This document shows, in pieces, positions 1 through 11,226 of a stretch of DNA of 64,000 bases. Both the position numbers and the translations under genes were made by a program. Within the stretch, counting starts at the first letter, position 1. Each line of letters begins with the position of its first letter. Source of the DNA: Rhipicephalus microplus (taxonomy: Eukaryota > Arthropoda > Arachnida > Ixodida > Ixodidae); the NCBI RefSeq assembly GCF_043290135.1, contig NC_134710.1, positions 204,374,192-204,438,191 of the forward strand, given 5' to 3'. The notes under the pieces were generated by a model. That model was not told the DNA's origin. It saw nothing but the letters and a program-made list of their open reading frames with translations, and did not search any database.

Positions 1-244
1 GGGCCCCAGTGGTTCACGCACATGAACTTGGCAGAAATACTTCTCCGCAGTCGAAAACTCGTTGACGCAAAAATTAATAATAATACAATATATACTCCTT
101 AATGTTAACTTGAATGCTTTTGTTCTTATTTGAATGTTGTATGGCATATATAACCTAAGGTCTGGTAATTTTTAGAGCTCGCAAACAGTGCACGTAGATT
201 TAGTTATTCGTGATTGAATTTCTAGAGCCGAATCGAAACAGCAC
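1..244. other. AT-rich spacer, nothing recognised
   Basis: No open frame with a known motif, no simple repeat and no tRNA-like box was seen before the decayed SINE that starts near 245. Confidence 0.5.
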
Positions 245-445
245 GAAGCGCACCAACTCTGCTAGTAAATTGCTTCGAAATGTTTGACAATGTGGTGTTT
301 TTAGCTTGCCCTAACATCGCAGAGTACGTGGGCCTCTAGCATTTTGCCTACATAGAAATATGACTCTGGCGGTCTGGCCTGAATTGAACCCGCGACTTGT
401 GGGGCACCATCCGAGCACTGTAACAGCTGTACTGAGTTATACGCT
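245..445 (-). mobile_element. Decayed tRNA-derived SINE, Ruka-like
   Basis: Read on the minus strand, the head near 385-440 carries a B-box-like GGGTTCAATTC, followed by body motifs close to the better copies at 17.3 and 44.3 kb: AAAATGCTAGAGGCCCACG, then AGCTAAAAACACC for the usual GTTAAAGAACACC and AACATTTCGAAGC for AAATTTCCGGAGC. The 3' end is too decayed to place and no target-site duplication was found. Such SINEs are transcribed by RNA polymerase III and moved by LINE machinery. Confidence 0.55.
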
Positions 446-3400
446 AGCATCTTTCATAAACACCTTATCAGTATGATAAAATGTAATGAAAAATTATACA
501 ATACATTGAAATTCATGCAATTAGGTTGTAATATGCTGTTCATATTTACTCCGAAAAGAAAGGAAACTATTAACTGTAATGAAGTCGCAGTGTTTTTCTT
601 CAACTCCTCCTACCGAATGCGCTTAGACTGTAGGTCCTGAATTTAGAAGCACAAATGCACAAACAGGTAGAACTTTGCTTAGTAGTGGTGTTTACTAGAC
701 TAAAACGCAACTTTTAACCATGATCGATTTCCCCGATTTTGAGACCCAGACACTTTCGTAGTAACCAGGTGTTCATTAATGGCTTCACTCTTACTTTCAA
801 AATACCTCGCGATTCATTAAACAAAACAGTGGGTTTGCAGAACGTGTCAAGATAGTGAAAATAAATGTACAAGCACGTATACGATTGCCTTGAGTTTTAA
901 AATCTTTTCCACTAGCAGTACGTCACCCAGCTATCACTACAGATAACAGCCAAATGAGTTGACATGCCACCCTTAGAAAGCATTCTACGATGAACCACCG
1001 TACATGAAGAAAGATGGTATTTATGAGAATGTTCTGCTAGACGACACAGAAAACAAGACAAGCTGTACAGAAGCAACGAAAGGGCGGTGAAGTATCTACC
1101 TTTATTTCACAAGCGCAAAACACTATTATTACCGCTCTTCTTTCAAGCAGTGTGATTCTAGTACGGAAAATTTATTGTGGTCATAACATAAAGCCACAAG
1201 CCTCCTAAATCCTTGTAATACAGCCAGCACTGCTAGAACAGACTAGTGCTCTTATTGGACATGTAACCATGCAGAAAGTAATAAAACGTGTGCCAGCAGC
1301 AACGTTAATCTACATTCCTACTGAGGAATAGACTTAAAATAAAAGTATGTAACAAAATCATGTTTCGAGCACTCATATGCTAGACGGACACTAGGAAGCT
1401 TACGAAAAGTGTCTAACCTAAATTGAGGACAACCCTGCAAGCTATGGTAAGAATAATAATCTGGAGCGTAGAGGGACGAGAAGAGAGCAGAAGGGATCCA
1501 TGAATAAAAAAAAAACACGTGTTAAGGACACCTTAGTCGAACTAAAGAAGGAATGGACATGAACCAGACATATTGCGAGAAGTCTGGGCATTAAGGGTAA
1601 CAAACTGGATTCGGAGAGAAGAGAAGCCCCGCAGACTAGATACAAAATTTTGTGTGTGAACGAGATTAAGATGTTTGAGGGAATAACGTCGCCACATCAA
1701 CCAAAGGACTAACTTTATTGGAGAATCATTGGAAGAGGCTTTGTCTTATATTGGATGTAGCAACGCCTTTGTTAATGACGATAATAATGATCTGGCGTCA
1801 AACACAGTTCATAGAAATCTAGCATGCAAAAAAAAGAGATAAACGATCTCATTTACATTAAATGATAGGGCCGCTAAAAGTTAACAATAAACAGCGTTCC
1901 GCTCATGTCAACCTTGGGGCATATGACACAACATCGTTCATATACTAGACCCGTATAACAAAATAAACAGCCACACTTTAAATTGCTGCGTGTACAGATC
2001 TAAGTTTAAGAGTATTCATTGGGAATGCACTTCAGCTGCTATTCAACGAATTATGTAATGATTATTTATCCATCGCTTGGTGACACCACTACATGGAGCT
2101 TGCAAGGAAAGCCAAACGACTTATCAATTTTTAAATCGTCTCTCTTATCATCGCACTTTGTCTGTACACCCTAATATTCATCCACAATGAAGGTTTAAAA
2201 AACAAGTCTTGCCGCTCATTAAATGAGGGAGGTGTAAATCTGTAGTTTGCCTTCAATCTTCTTGAAAGTTTCCGTGTTCGGTACTTCAGTGGACTACTCC
2301 AGCCTTCAATCCTTGTTTACTTCACTTGTGGAAGTCGAATATCGGGACATCTGGCACCTACCATTTTTTGGGGTAGCGTTCAACACGGTGCATAAGCGAA
2401 AATCGAATAGTCGATGCTCCTCAGTGCAAGGTGCTTGTATATGCTAGTGCTGAAGTTGCAAAATGCGATGACGTGTTTTGAAGCCCACCCCGTATTCACC
2501 GGCCGCCTTTTGAACGACATGGGGGTGCGTGAAGGCAAAATCCTTTTGTGCGGAGCACGCACAATCCAACCATCCAGCGAGACCAACCGCGGAGGCATCG
2601 TGTTACCGTGCCACCAGAGAAACGACGAACATAACAAGCGGCATGTATATGTGGCTGGCGGAGACCTGCATACGTGCCGCTGAGTCGTGTTGCGCTCGGA
2701 GAATATTCGCGCTCTACTCCGGTGAGCTTTATTCGTGCAAGAAAGCATCCACGCATTTCCCGAAAACGACACTTGAGGATGTTTTTCGCTCCTGTGGTTT
2801 CGAAAAAAAATTCCTGAAGTTATGGGCTCCGCTTCCTCTGCCAACGACCATTCTGCTTTGGCATTTACTGCGGCACAAAATCTGCATCGTGATGTCATAT
2901 TGCCAGTAGTACTTGTTCAATCTTTATCGTATACAGCAAAAGCTCGTTAGTTCATATGACAAGGTACCCCAAAAATATATGAATTCATCAAACGGCACAT
3001 TATCAGCGTATCCAGAAAACAATAAACACCTAATTTTTCTTTCATAAATACAACTTCGTTTTTTTCGATTGATACGTAAAAACTCTACTTAGTTTAGATG
3101 AGAGCAGTGTAAAAACCACAATTTTTGTCATTTTGCGACTTCGTGCTCTCCACCTCTCTCTTATAACGTACCACCACCACCTCCACCAACACGAGACGAT
3201 AGTTCTGTCATCGCCAAAAAGGCCGCCAAATAATCGCTCATTCACGGCGATATAACAAATATTTTCATGCAAGCATACTAACCACAGCTGAACGCTATAC
3301 TTCCTCAACAGCTTCTGCCTTGTTTGAGTTTAGTGTGTGCGCGCCTTTGATCAAGGTAAAAAAAAGCTACTCAATGCCGAATCCATATGTGCACAAAATC

Positions 3401-5300
3401 CATGTTCATTGACTGACGAAGATAGTGATATAGACAGTGCTGACTGTTTGACTGGTCTGTGAACGCTCTTTTCGCTTCTTTGTGGGGCGCATCGGCGGGA
3501 ACTCGCACTCGGCGCGCTCCGAGGATCCTCCAAGTTAAATGAGTTGCGGCCAAATTGTTAACAAACGAAACACAGTATGGTGCCATAAAAACACATATAT
3601 GCTGGCCAGGATGGTGAAACACGTCCGAAATATCCAATTTTCAGAATCGACGAGGGTCAGATTATTAACGAGCTTTTACTATATATCATGTCCACCTGTA
3701 TGTTAATACTGAATACGAGCAAAATTTGGAACGCTTAGTTCAGTGCTGACAAAAGAAAAAAAAATAACAGTGAGCAGTGTAGACATTACATACTATAAGT
3801 AATAAGATGCCAGTACCACCCCTTACCCAACCTACACAAGCAGTGCCACATATACTTGAACCTTCTACGTTACTCACAATATAGGCCCGAAATATGCATT
3901 TAAAAAATGCAGTAAAAGTCCCTGCTTTTTGAGCAAGGAAAAAGAAATTAAGCAAAAAGAAAGAAGACTGCTGGGAGAAAAAAGGCTGCTTTAACAGTAA
4001 GCAATAGTAGCAGCAACATAGGTGCCAACGTCGAACTACTTATTTCACAGCGATTCACTGCAACAAGCGGGGAATTCAGTTCCGCAACACTTTTCAAGTA
4101 ACGTACTTGTGCACACACATTGCAACCACCACCGTCTTCTGCGTTAGCTTTAGTTGCGGGATCAGCAATTTAGAAACCACAATATGACCACCGCACTTTA
4201 AGTTGCTGCCGCGAGAAGCGTGTACAAAACATAAATCAATAATACAGCACAACATATGTTATCGCGCAATGTGGTACTGCACTCACCACGTTGTTACATA
4301 GTTGAATGAATGAAAAATCGTTATGATCTTGCTATCTACAGATAACACCACGTGATGGCTGGAAGTGGATCGCGTAGCCCACGTACGTGCTTGAAAAGCG
4401 GCAGCCTCTGCGCTGCGCAGGGAAGAGGTGCCCTGGCTGCCCAAGCAGTACCTCAGACGCTGCCACCGTCTTCAGCAGCCAAGGCACCTCCCCGCACGCT
4501 GCCACCAGCACCGGTCGATTGATGCGGCCTGAGATCATGCTCATCACTTCGTTTGCTTATATCCCTGCTCTGGCCCTGCTGATTGCGTCGTAGTTCTAAA
4601 TAAATTTTAGTTGTTTGTTGTGATTTGAAACCTACATTGTTCTTACTTTAGTGTGGACGGGACGCAGCACACTCCAAATCCACAAAACTCAGTGGTATGC
4701 ACTGTGCAATAAAGCAGTTCGCTATCCTATGTGTTGCATTGCATAAATAGAGAGCATCCTAATCAAAAGTAGGCGCTTTTGTAGACTGGATTGAACAAAA
4801 TAAGTGTGAGTGTTCTAGTACACACTTGTGGGCATGTTCGGATGAAGGAAACGAAAGATGAGAAGTCCCATGGAGCTTTTCGCTACCACAAATGCACACG
4901 AACAAGCATGTATGCATTTAAGCACACACGAGCATGCGCAATTACGCACACACCAAATGTGCTTGTATTGACACATCGCTGCAGTCCTAAAAAAATTGAA
5001 AGAAACTGGTATTTGCGAAGACGAGCTGTTTATGACAGAAAGTGGGAGAAGCAATCTTTACTGAATGCAAATAACTATGCTATGACTATATTTTAATATC
5101 ATCATCAAACTCATAGTAATGTTTTCGTTATGCAGTGATCTTCCGCCGCCCGAAAAGATTCCTGTAAAGATATGGTCCTATCAAGTCTACTAGTTTACTT
5201 GGTGCCCAGTGCAAAATGAATATCTTTTCTGGTATTGGCAATAGGTTATTGAAAGAACGAGTACACTATAAACGAAGTTTAGTATGATTTCTAATAGATA
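446..5300. other. AT-rich spacer with no supportable gene
   Basis: I see no protein motif, tRNA or clear repeat boundary over most of this stretch. Overlapping open frames on both strands at 2380-2910 (172 aa minus, 126 aa plus) sit in a locally GC-balanced patch and show no motif. The GC-rich patch at 4380-4620 is described separately because of its inverted repeat and AATAAA. Confidence 0.45.
4380..4620 (+). repeat. GC-rich patch with 16-bp inverted repeat and AATAAA; possible solo-LTR remnant
   Basis: Arms 4425-4440 (GAGGTGCCCTGGCTGC) and 4475-4490 (GCAGCCAAGGCACCTC) pair with one mismatch around a 34-nt loop. About 120 bp downstream, AAATAAATTTTAG looks like a polyadenylation signal. A GC-rich island ending in a poly(A) signal in AT-rich DNA is what the R-U5 part of an LTR can look like, but I found no TG/CA ends, no partner LTR and no target duplication. 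Confidence 0.25.
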
Positions 5301-5304
5301 ACAG

Positions 5305-5407
<103 letters not shown>

Positions 5408-5408
5408 C

Positions 5409-5540
5409 GCAGCGGAGATGTGGAAGGTAGAGAAGAAAAATAGAGGAAGAAGAGTCTTCGCATGATCACAGTGTGCTACCGCGAACGACCATCGCTCACC
5501 TCTTGTAAATAAAACCTTTTCATCGTAACTCGCTGTAACA
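5409..5540 (+). mobile_element. 3' part (R-U5) of an LTR, Ty3/gypsy-like
   Basis: AATAAA at 5508-5513 is followed about 27 bp later by a CGCTGTAACA end, then by GTTTTGGTGAACGTGCGGGG, a plausible primer-binding region, and then a gag frame. That order (poly(A) signal, CA end, leader, gag) is the 5' LTR-to-gag junction of an LTR retrotransposon. The left (TG) end is not visible; the (TA)n tract occupies that position. No second LTR was found nearby. Confidence 0.55.
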
Positions 5541-5651
5541 GTTTTGGTGAACGTGCGGGGTAATCGACACCCGAAGACGAAGGTCAAACTGCAAGTTCTT
5601 CGATAGAGCGGTCGCCTTGCTGGACTTTTACCGAATTCATATGGGCTGGAC

Positions 5652-6305
5652 TTGTCCCACAACGCCGATGAACATCGACCCCTCTCGACTTCTGCTCCGA
5701 CCAGTTCGGCTCCACAACTGAGAGATGCGCGTCCCTTTACCGGCAAACCATATCAAGACGTCGAGGCTTGGCTCATTCATTACAAACGGGTGAGCGCCGC
5801 CAACAAATGGGATGCCGCTTCTCAGCTATCGTGCGTCGCGGTCTTTCTGACGGATACTGCTTTAATGTGGTACGAGAATCGCGAGGAAGCGCTAACGACG
5901 AGGGACAGATTCGTTTCTGAGATCAAAGAGCGTTTCGGCGACCCCCCAACGAACAAGAAAGGAGTAGAACAGACGCTAATGTAACGCGCGTAAGTGCCAG
6001 GTGAAACTTGCACGACCTACATTGAAGAAGTTATAAAGCTATGTAAGATCATTGACTGCGGAATGTTTGAGGAAGACTTAGTCGGGCAGATTCTTAAAGT
6101 AATCACCGAGGATGTTTACAGTTTTCTTATTGCGAAAGACACCCTGACATCTGTCGCTGATGTCATTCGTCATTGCCGCACTTTTGAGCAACTGAAAACG
6201 AGGCGCATCACGCCGAAGATAGGCAGGCTAGCCAATGTGATGAGTATCACAAGTATAGAGAGCAACCAGCCGCTTCATCTGGCATCAACAATCCGGACAA
6301 GCTGA
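5652..6305 (+). pseudogene. Truncated retrotransposon gag (Retrotrans_gag type), two in-frame stops
   Basis: Gag proteins build the retrotransposon particle. The frame shows the typical sequence of this capsid family: FTGKPYQDVEAWLIHYKR, then NKWDAASQLSCVAVFLTDTA with LMWYENR, then FVSEIKERFGDP, and after the break GETCTTYIEEVIKLCKIID and LVGQILKVITEDVYSFLI. The two halves (5652-5981 and 5994 onward) are in the same frame and separated only by TAA at 5982-5984 and 5991-5993, each explicable by one base change. Similarity fades after about 6240; there is no zinc knuckle, protease or pol, so the element is truncated on the 3' side. It lies about 110 bp downstream of an LTR end, which fixes its orientation. 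Clade assignment is an inference from gag alone. Confidence 0.8.
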
Positions 6306-6309
6306 AGGC

Positions 6310-6890
6310 GCCGGTAGCAACTAGCGCACAAGGCAGGCGGACATCTTCGCACAATTGCTGCTTGTGTACAACAAACGGTTAAGAATACCGTATTTTGTGC
6401 TATCCAAAATTAATGAGGTAAATAATTATGTACACAGCATGCAAGTAAACGTGTATTGCACCCAGTGGACAAGTGATCGCAACTAAGCCCGATCCGGATC
6501 AAATTTCTTCACAGTGATTGGCGCCTTTCTGCAGCGGGCGTAAGAGAGTCAATCACATCAGACGTCACGGTGATTCAAAGTACCCGTTTGACAGGGCTTT
6601 AAGTTATAACTCTCGAAATGCTGAAATGGCATAACTTACGCTGCTCTAACACGAATAGTCCGTGAGTTGCCAGTTGTTGCGCTTGATCTTTACAAGCTAC
6701 AAAATTCGCTTTTTTTTATCTTTAGGGAATTCGAACATCCTGTAGCTATTTAGCGAGTGGTTTGTGCACTGTGGCACGCAACACCCGGGCATTTTGCCCG
6801 AGAAAACGCCGCGCACGTCTTTCACTCAACCAGCCACGACGAGACGGGGGACGCCGAATGGCGGACGCAAATCGGAAGGCGGCACTCACC
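6310..6890. other. Spacer between gag remnant and MITE candidate
   Basis: No gene recognised. The GC-rich end (6770-6890) belongs to neither flanking element as far as I can tell. Confidence 0.4.
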
Positions 6891-6892
6891 CC

Positions 6893-7482
6893 TTAAAGGG
6901 GATCTGCAACGCCTTTTGAGCATGGTCAGAAAATGCTGCCCATCGGCAGCAGAGGCTCCCGACAGCACGAGAGCCAAATATTTTTGCGCTGCACGCGGCC
7001 AGGGATTCAAAATAAATGTTCAAATTTAGCTAAAAATTACTTTCTCTTCACTCGACAAATAACTCCATAAGCTAAAAACTCACTCGTAGTAAGCCTATCT
7101 ATCAGCTATTGGCTGATTTGAACATGGCGTGCTCGGTCGTTACAAATATCGCCGTAGGAAGCCGTCACTTGCCTACGCGTGTGCGCGCGATCGCACTAAA
7201 AAAGCCACGTATTCGAAGAAAAAAAAGCAAAAAGTGCTCATGGTCACGACACGCGCGTGATGTTTTTCGTTTGCTCCTCCCATCACCCCCCCCCCCCCCC
7301 CCCCTTAGCTTCCAGTGCTTTCATCGGGACGAGAGAAGAGAGAATGCGATTGCAGTGTGTGACAAATCTTTGTAACTCCGCTCGTGCCTAAATTTTTTGC
7401 GATGTTGAATTTGTGAGGCAAAACGCTTTTCCAGTGAATAAATTTCATGGTTACTCAAAAATGTGTTTCAGGGTGCCTTTAA
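6893..7482 (+). mobile_element. TTAA-flanked non-autonomous repeat (MITE candidate), copy 1
   Basis: The segment is bounded by TTAA at 6893-6896 and 7479-7482. Inner ends are AGGGGATCTGCAACG on the left and, reversed, AGGCACCCTGAAACAC on the right, a short imperfect terminal inverted repeat. A second copy shares the body over its whole length (for example GATTTGAACATGGCGTGCTCGG here, GATTCAACATGGCGCGCTCGG at 58.0 kb) but is broken by a LINE and an RTE fragment. TTAA targets are typical of piggyBac-type elements; no transposase is present, so this would be non-autonomous. The family name is inferred, the repeat itself is seen directly. It contains a 19-bp poly(C) run at 7286-7304. Confidence 0.5.
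7286..7304. repeat. Poly(C) tract inside the MITE candidate
   Basis: Nineteen consecutive C residues. The second copy near 58.2 kb has ordinary mixed sequence here, so the run probably expanded after insertion. Confidence 0.9.
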
Positions 7483-7489
7483 AAAAGGG

Positions 7490-8262
7490 GCTCCACCCTC
7501 CAAGGGGGCGCGCGCATCGAGGAACCCTATACGTGATACGTTCATAGCATGCTTGTGGCCGTTTAACTAGCTCCACGTATACCAAATGTGGTATCACAAG
7601 ACGTGAATGGATGATGAAGATAAGTTACACGGTCAAACATGATAGCGATGACATAAAAATTATGTACAGAATAATTTACGTCCGCTTCGTAACATTGTGC
7701 TGATTACGAAGTGACATATCAACCATCCTCATTTGTGCTTCGCATATCATCAATTTCCACTGTACGTGAAGCATGAAAAATTTTATTTCGAAAATTCCAA
7801 AATTATCTGTAGCGGAATGCACAAAGAAGAAAATGTTGAATTATGCGCCTTACATTTGCATTTGGTCACAATTCGGTATAGCTTATGGTTTGTGAAAAAA
7901 AGTCATAGTTTCACCAAAAGGCGAAGCAATGAACGCGATAGCAACATATTCGAATGGTTAACGAAGCAACGCTAGCATTTTTAGAAGCAATATTATTCAT
8001 AGTAAACATGCGCTTTCTAAGTAACCAAGTTTCCTGCGGCACGGCCATAGTAGATGACCACAACGAGGCTCGTGCGTAGTGGCGGCATTGATCAGAAAGG
8101 CTTCCCGTGGTTAGTGCATGCTTGTACTAAGGGCTACACGTCATGTGTGTTGCTCCGGTAGGCAGTTTGATATGTGTATAGTGCATTTATATGTGGTGAG
8201 GCCTTCCCTCGGGTGTGTTCAGAATGATAGTCGTGCAAGACCCTAGTGGCAAAATTACGTAT
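7490..8262. other. Spacer, nothing recognised
   Basis: AT-rich DNA with short open frames and no domain motif. Confidence 0.4.
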
Positions 8263-9039
8263 TTAATGAAGTGTATGAATTAAAGCCAGCAAATATAGTA
8301 TTTGATAAAACACTGGTGCATATATATGAAACACAGTTGACTCGGTCATAGCGACAACCAACTTGTAGTCACTGAAGTATGTTGGCAATGGCACGCTGCA
8401 CACTTCTGACACAATACTCTTTCGAACACAATATCTATAGGCAAGTGTCATTGCTTGTAGTAGCTGTGTAACATCAGAGAGGACGTGAAGTCCAAGGTGG
8501 GCAACGAGAAACGCCACAAGCCACTCATTTTCACATCGAACAACATTCACGTTGAATTCTTCTGTGACGATCTCCGGCACATCCTCTTGGCACACAGGCC
8601 TGAAGTTGTGGACCAAGAATCTAATTATGTCGTTCCACGAGGGTCCCGGTGAGATGTAGACTGTTGCGACGATAAAGCCTTGTGATGTTTTGACGGCATG
8701 TGCATCACCACAAGTCATCTGGGACAGCGAGTTGAGTTGATATGGAACGTTGTGCGGTAAAAGCGTTATGCCGTTGAATCGTTCGTAGACGGCGACTCCA
8801 GTAGCTCGGTTGTTTTGCCGTTTTCCGTGGCTAATGCACTTGCATCTTGGCAGTTCGACGGCAGTGTCCATTCACGTTTCCGTGATGCACAGTACCTCGC
8901 AGATGACATGATCGCGCGAGGTGTCAACGGCGTACGCGGGTAACGAGCGTTTGTTTATGCTGAAAATGGCCAATGTGTCTGGTGACTGGAGGATGGCGAA
9001 GCACTTGGCGGGGATTTTAACACGTCGTTGAGTTTTCAT
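8263..9039 (-). pseudogene. Endonuclease/exonuclease/phosphatase (EEP) domain relic, probably Helitron- or LINE-derived
   Basis: One minus-strand frame runs from the ATG at 9039 to 8263 with a single stop, TGA at 8872-8874, which sits where EEP proteins have Trp in the TETW motif (here LCITET-stop-MD), so it is likely a TGG-to-TGA change. Other EEP landmarks are LAIFSINKRSLPAYAVD (LNxxS region), RATGVAVYERFNGITLLP (GGVAIY-type strand), IVATVYISPGPSW (YxSP), EIVTEEFNVNVV in place of GDFN, and FSDYKLVVAMTES in place of SDHKPV. The Gly-Asp of GDFN is replaced by Glu-Glu and the final catalytic His by Tyr, so the enzyme would be dead. EEP domains nick target DNA in non-LTR retrotransposons and are fused to some animal Helitrons. 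No reverse transcriptase or helicase flanks it, so which of the two it came from is undecided. Confidence 0.65.
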
Positions 9040-10010
9040 TCAGCGAAGTTCGCCCGACAACGTGCAGTCTGGATTTTATCTACAAAGGTGAAATGTGAAG
9101 TTCTGTTTTCCGTTTGTTAGCAACAGTCATTCCAATATGGTGGCTAGACTCAAAGCAGCGTAGACAAGCTTCTGTGATACGCTGAAGAGGGGCAGGTGAA
9201 CACATGCGACAGAAGCGGCTCAAGCACTTGTGCGTGTAAGTGGGCATCAGTATACATACACCTTGTAATATGTATACTCATGCTCATATTTGTATGCTCA
9301 TTCTTATATTTTTCACATGCGCTCAAAGTCGTTCGCCCACGTATGCGGCCGAAGTAAAATGCGCATGGCCGCTAAGTCATGCAGACATGGACCTAAAGGT
9401 GATTTCAGTATTGGCTTGCCCTGTTCGAAAATACGTGAGACAATGGGAACACAGTAAAGAAAATTACGTGGTATGCATGTGGTTTTATGTGGTACCACGC
9501 GTTTCAGATAGTTCCCCTTCGTATCAGGCATAAATAATTTATGACAAACGGTACTAAAAATAGCCGCTGAATACTTAGCTGTGTTTCAAGAAGCGCTCTC
9601 CGTCGCTATGTATACTCACGTAGATGTTGTCAAGTGCAGTCCGCGACTGTGCCAGGGATGATTGCACAAGATCAGTTTCACCAAAAAAGTCATGAAATGA
9701 ATGTGATAGCGACAAATTACAATGTCTCAATGAATGTGATTGCGACCAATTGCAATGTAGAGTTACGTGAGATTGGATTTAAATTACTAAACTCATTTAG
9801 AATCGATCTCACGTGATTATACAAACTGCTGGTGTAGGAGAACACGGCCGCTTGCTCTTTGGCACCGTTTCTTTGTGCTGAGAGCGCATCCTGTACAAGC
9901 TCCTGTCTCATGGGGGGGGGGGGGGGAGAGGGGCCTAGCCTCGTGCGTGGCTAGAGCGTGCGCGCAGACGACGCCGGCTGGAAAAGCGATGTTCGCTCGG
10001 CAGAAAGAAG
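9040..10010. other. Spacer with a poly(G) run
   Basis: The upstream part (9040-9130) may still belong to the EEP-bearing element but shows no motif. A 15-bp G run lies at 9912-9926. Nothing else is supportable. Confidence 0.4.
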
Positions 10011-10013
10011 AGG

Positions 10014-10014
<1 letters not shown>

Positions 10015-10060
<46 letters not shown>

Positions 10061-10130
10061 TGACGAGGGTGGTGGTGATGACGACGATGGCAAACCCTTT
10101 AATTGCTATCGCAAATCGCAATAAAATGTC
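10015..10130 (+). repeat. (TA)n microsatellite joined to a SINE-tail-like segment
   Basis: About 43 bp of TA repeats (10015-10057) are followed by GAGTGACGAGGGTGGTGGTG, GACGACGATGG and AAATCGCAATAAAA. The better SINE at 47.2 kb has the same order: an AT-alternating stretch, GAGTGATGGTGACG, GACGACACCAAAG and AAATCGCAATAAAA. I therefore suspect a 3' SINE stub. No tRNA-like head is present. Confidence 0.4.
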
Positions 10131-10139
10131 ACGCGAATT

Positions 10140-10480
10140 CGAGCACTGGCCATTTGACGCCATGGGCTGTTCAAGCTGCACAACGGATCACGCTCTCGAG
10201 ATGTAACTCTTCCACGAGGAAACGAGACTCCAGGTAATATTTCACCTCAAATTTTTGAAGAACAACACGTATCTTAATGCTATAGAGCAAGGCATAAGTA
10301 ACACGTACTTTAAATCTTACACCATTTCTCCCGTGAAAGCTCGTAAACAGCCCGATGGCAGACTAAAACGACACTGAACTTGGTGTGTAAGCGAATCGCT
10401 AATTTCTTTAGGGGCTGAAGCTCTTTGTGGCATGACTTGTGCGTTCCCCGTGGTCGTAGTGCGTAACCCATGGTACTAAC
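10140..10480. other. Spacer, nothing recognised
   Basis: No motif seen between the SINE-tail-like segment and the LINE tail. Confidence 0.4.
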
Positions 10481-10489
10481 CTTCTGGTC

Positions 10490-10795
10490 CCCACCAAGCA
10501 ACGAGACGAATCGTCAACACCACCTGTCCTCTTTGATGGCTCTCCGCAAGCCCACTGGGCTCGACTGAAGAGGAGCCACTCTTCTTCATCGCTTATGGCT
10601 AGGAGTGGCATTTACAAAATTTTATTATTTTGTCATAGAAATGGCGGACAACGCTCTCTGCGAAACTTTCATTGTGAAGAGACGCTACATCACATCCTGT
10701 GCGACTGTCCGTTGTATGACATCCAGAGACAGTCACTACATCGCATACATATCATTCGCATAACTTGTGAACGATAGCGAGAAAGGCTGGGGCGG
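10490..10795 (+). pseudogene. C-terminal tail of an I-like LINE ORF2 (post-RNase H), frameshifted
   Basis: Two overlapping frames together give the C-terminus typical of RNase H-bearing non-LTR elements. One reads RGATLLHRLWLGVAFTKFYY, matching the usual R-x-E/A-T-L-L-x-R-L-W-L-G block. The other (10650-10777) reads HCEETLHHILCDCPLYD, matching the terminal Cys/His motif E-T-x-x-H-x-L-C-x-C-P-x-Y. The frame changes near 10668. The fragment ends almost immediately before a Penelope-like GIY-YIG segment. The equivalent tail in the LINE at 57.5-57.9 kb reads CPSCGHTATLAHMLWEC, a different subfamily. Confidence 0.65.
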
Positions 10796-11226
10796 ATGTA
10801 GTTTTTTCTGCTCCCGAACGGTTGCAAGGAATGTGCAAAAAGGTTAACGAAGATTTCTGCGGGAAACGGGAGTGTAAGATCAAGCACCGGGAAAAAATTG
10901 AGAATTGTCGTGGTGTTGTCTATGGCACTCCTTTGACTTGTGATTGTGTGTACATTGGCCAATCTGGAAGGCGTGTGAACGAAAGACTTAGGAAACATAA
11001 ATAGAACGTAGAAAAAGCTATATCTGGTCATTTGGCCTTTCACTGTCAGAGCTGTGGTTGTGTCCTTGTGTTTTAAAACACCCGCATTCTCTTTAGGGCC
11101 CGTGACAGAACTACACGTGAAATCATTGAAGCCTTTGAAATTGTAAAAATGAAAGATAAATGTGTGAGTGTAGCTTCAATAGCTTTGTCAGCTAAAGAAA
11201 AGAAGTATCTGGAATTTTCACTTTGA
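10795..11226 (+). pseudogene. Penelope-like element C-terminus with GIY-YIG endonuclease, two in-frame stops
   Basis: Penelope-like elements encode a reverse transcriptase followed by a GIY-YIG nuclease. Reading in one frame: DVVFSAPERLQGMCKKVN (the conserved VxFSAPxKL linker), RGVVYGTPLTCDCVYIGQSG (GVVYxIPCxCxxxYIGQTGR core), VNERLRKHK, then after TAG at 11002-11004 SGHLAFHCQSCGCVLVF, after TAA at 11074-11076 NTRILFRARDRTTREIIEAF, ending KEKKYLEFSL-stop at 11224-11226. The catalytic Arg region (SGRR) and the E of IIEAFEI are kept. The reverse transcriptase part is missing, so this is 5'-truncated. It abuts the LINE tail with only a few bases between, consistent with a chimera or successive insertion. 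Confidence 0.8.

Noticed and set aside
2380..2909. Overlapping 172-aa (minus) and 126-aa (plus) open frames
   Set aside because: Neither has a domain motif, splice sites or a repeat match, and open frames on both strands point to low stop density, not coding.
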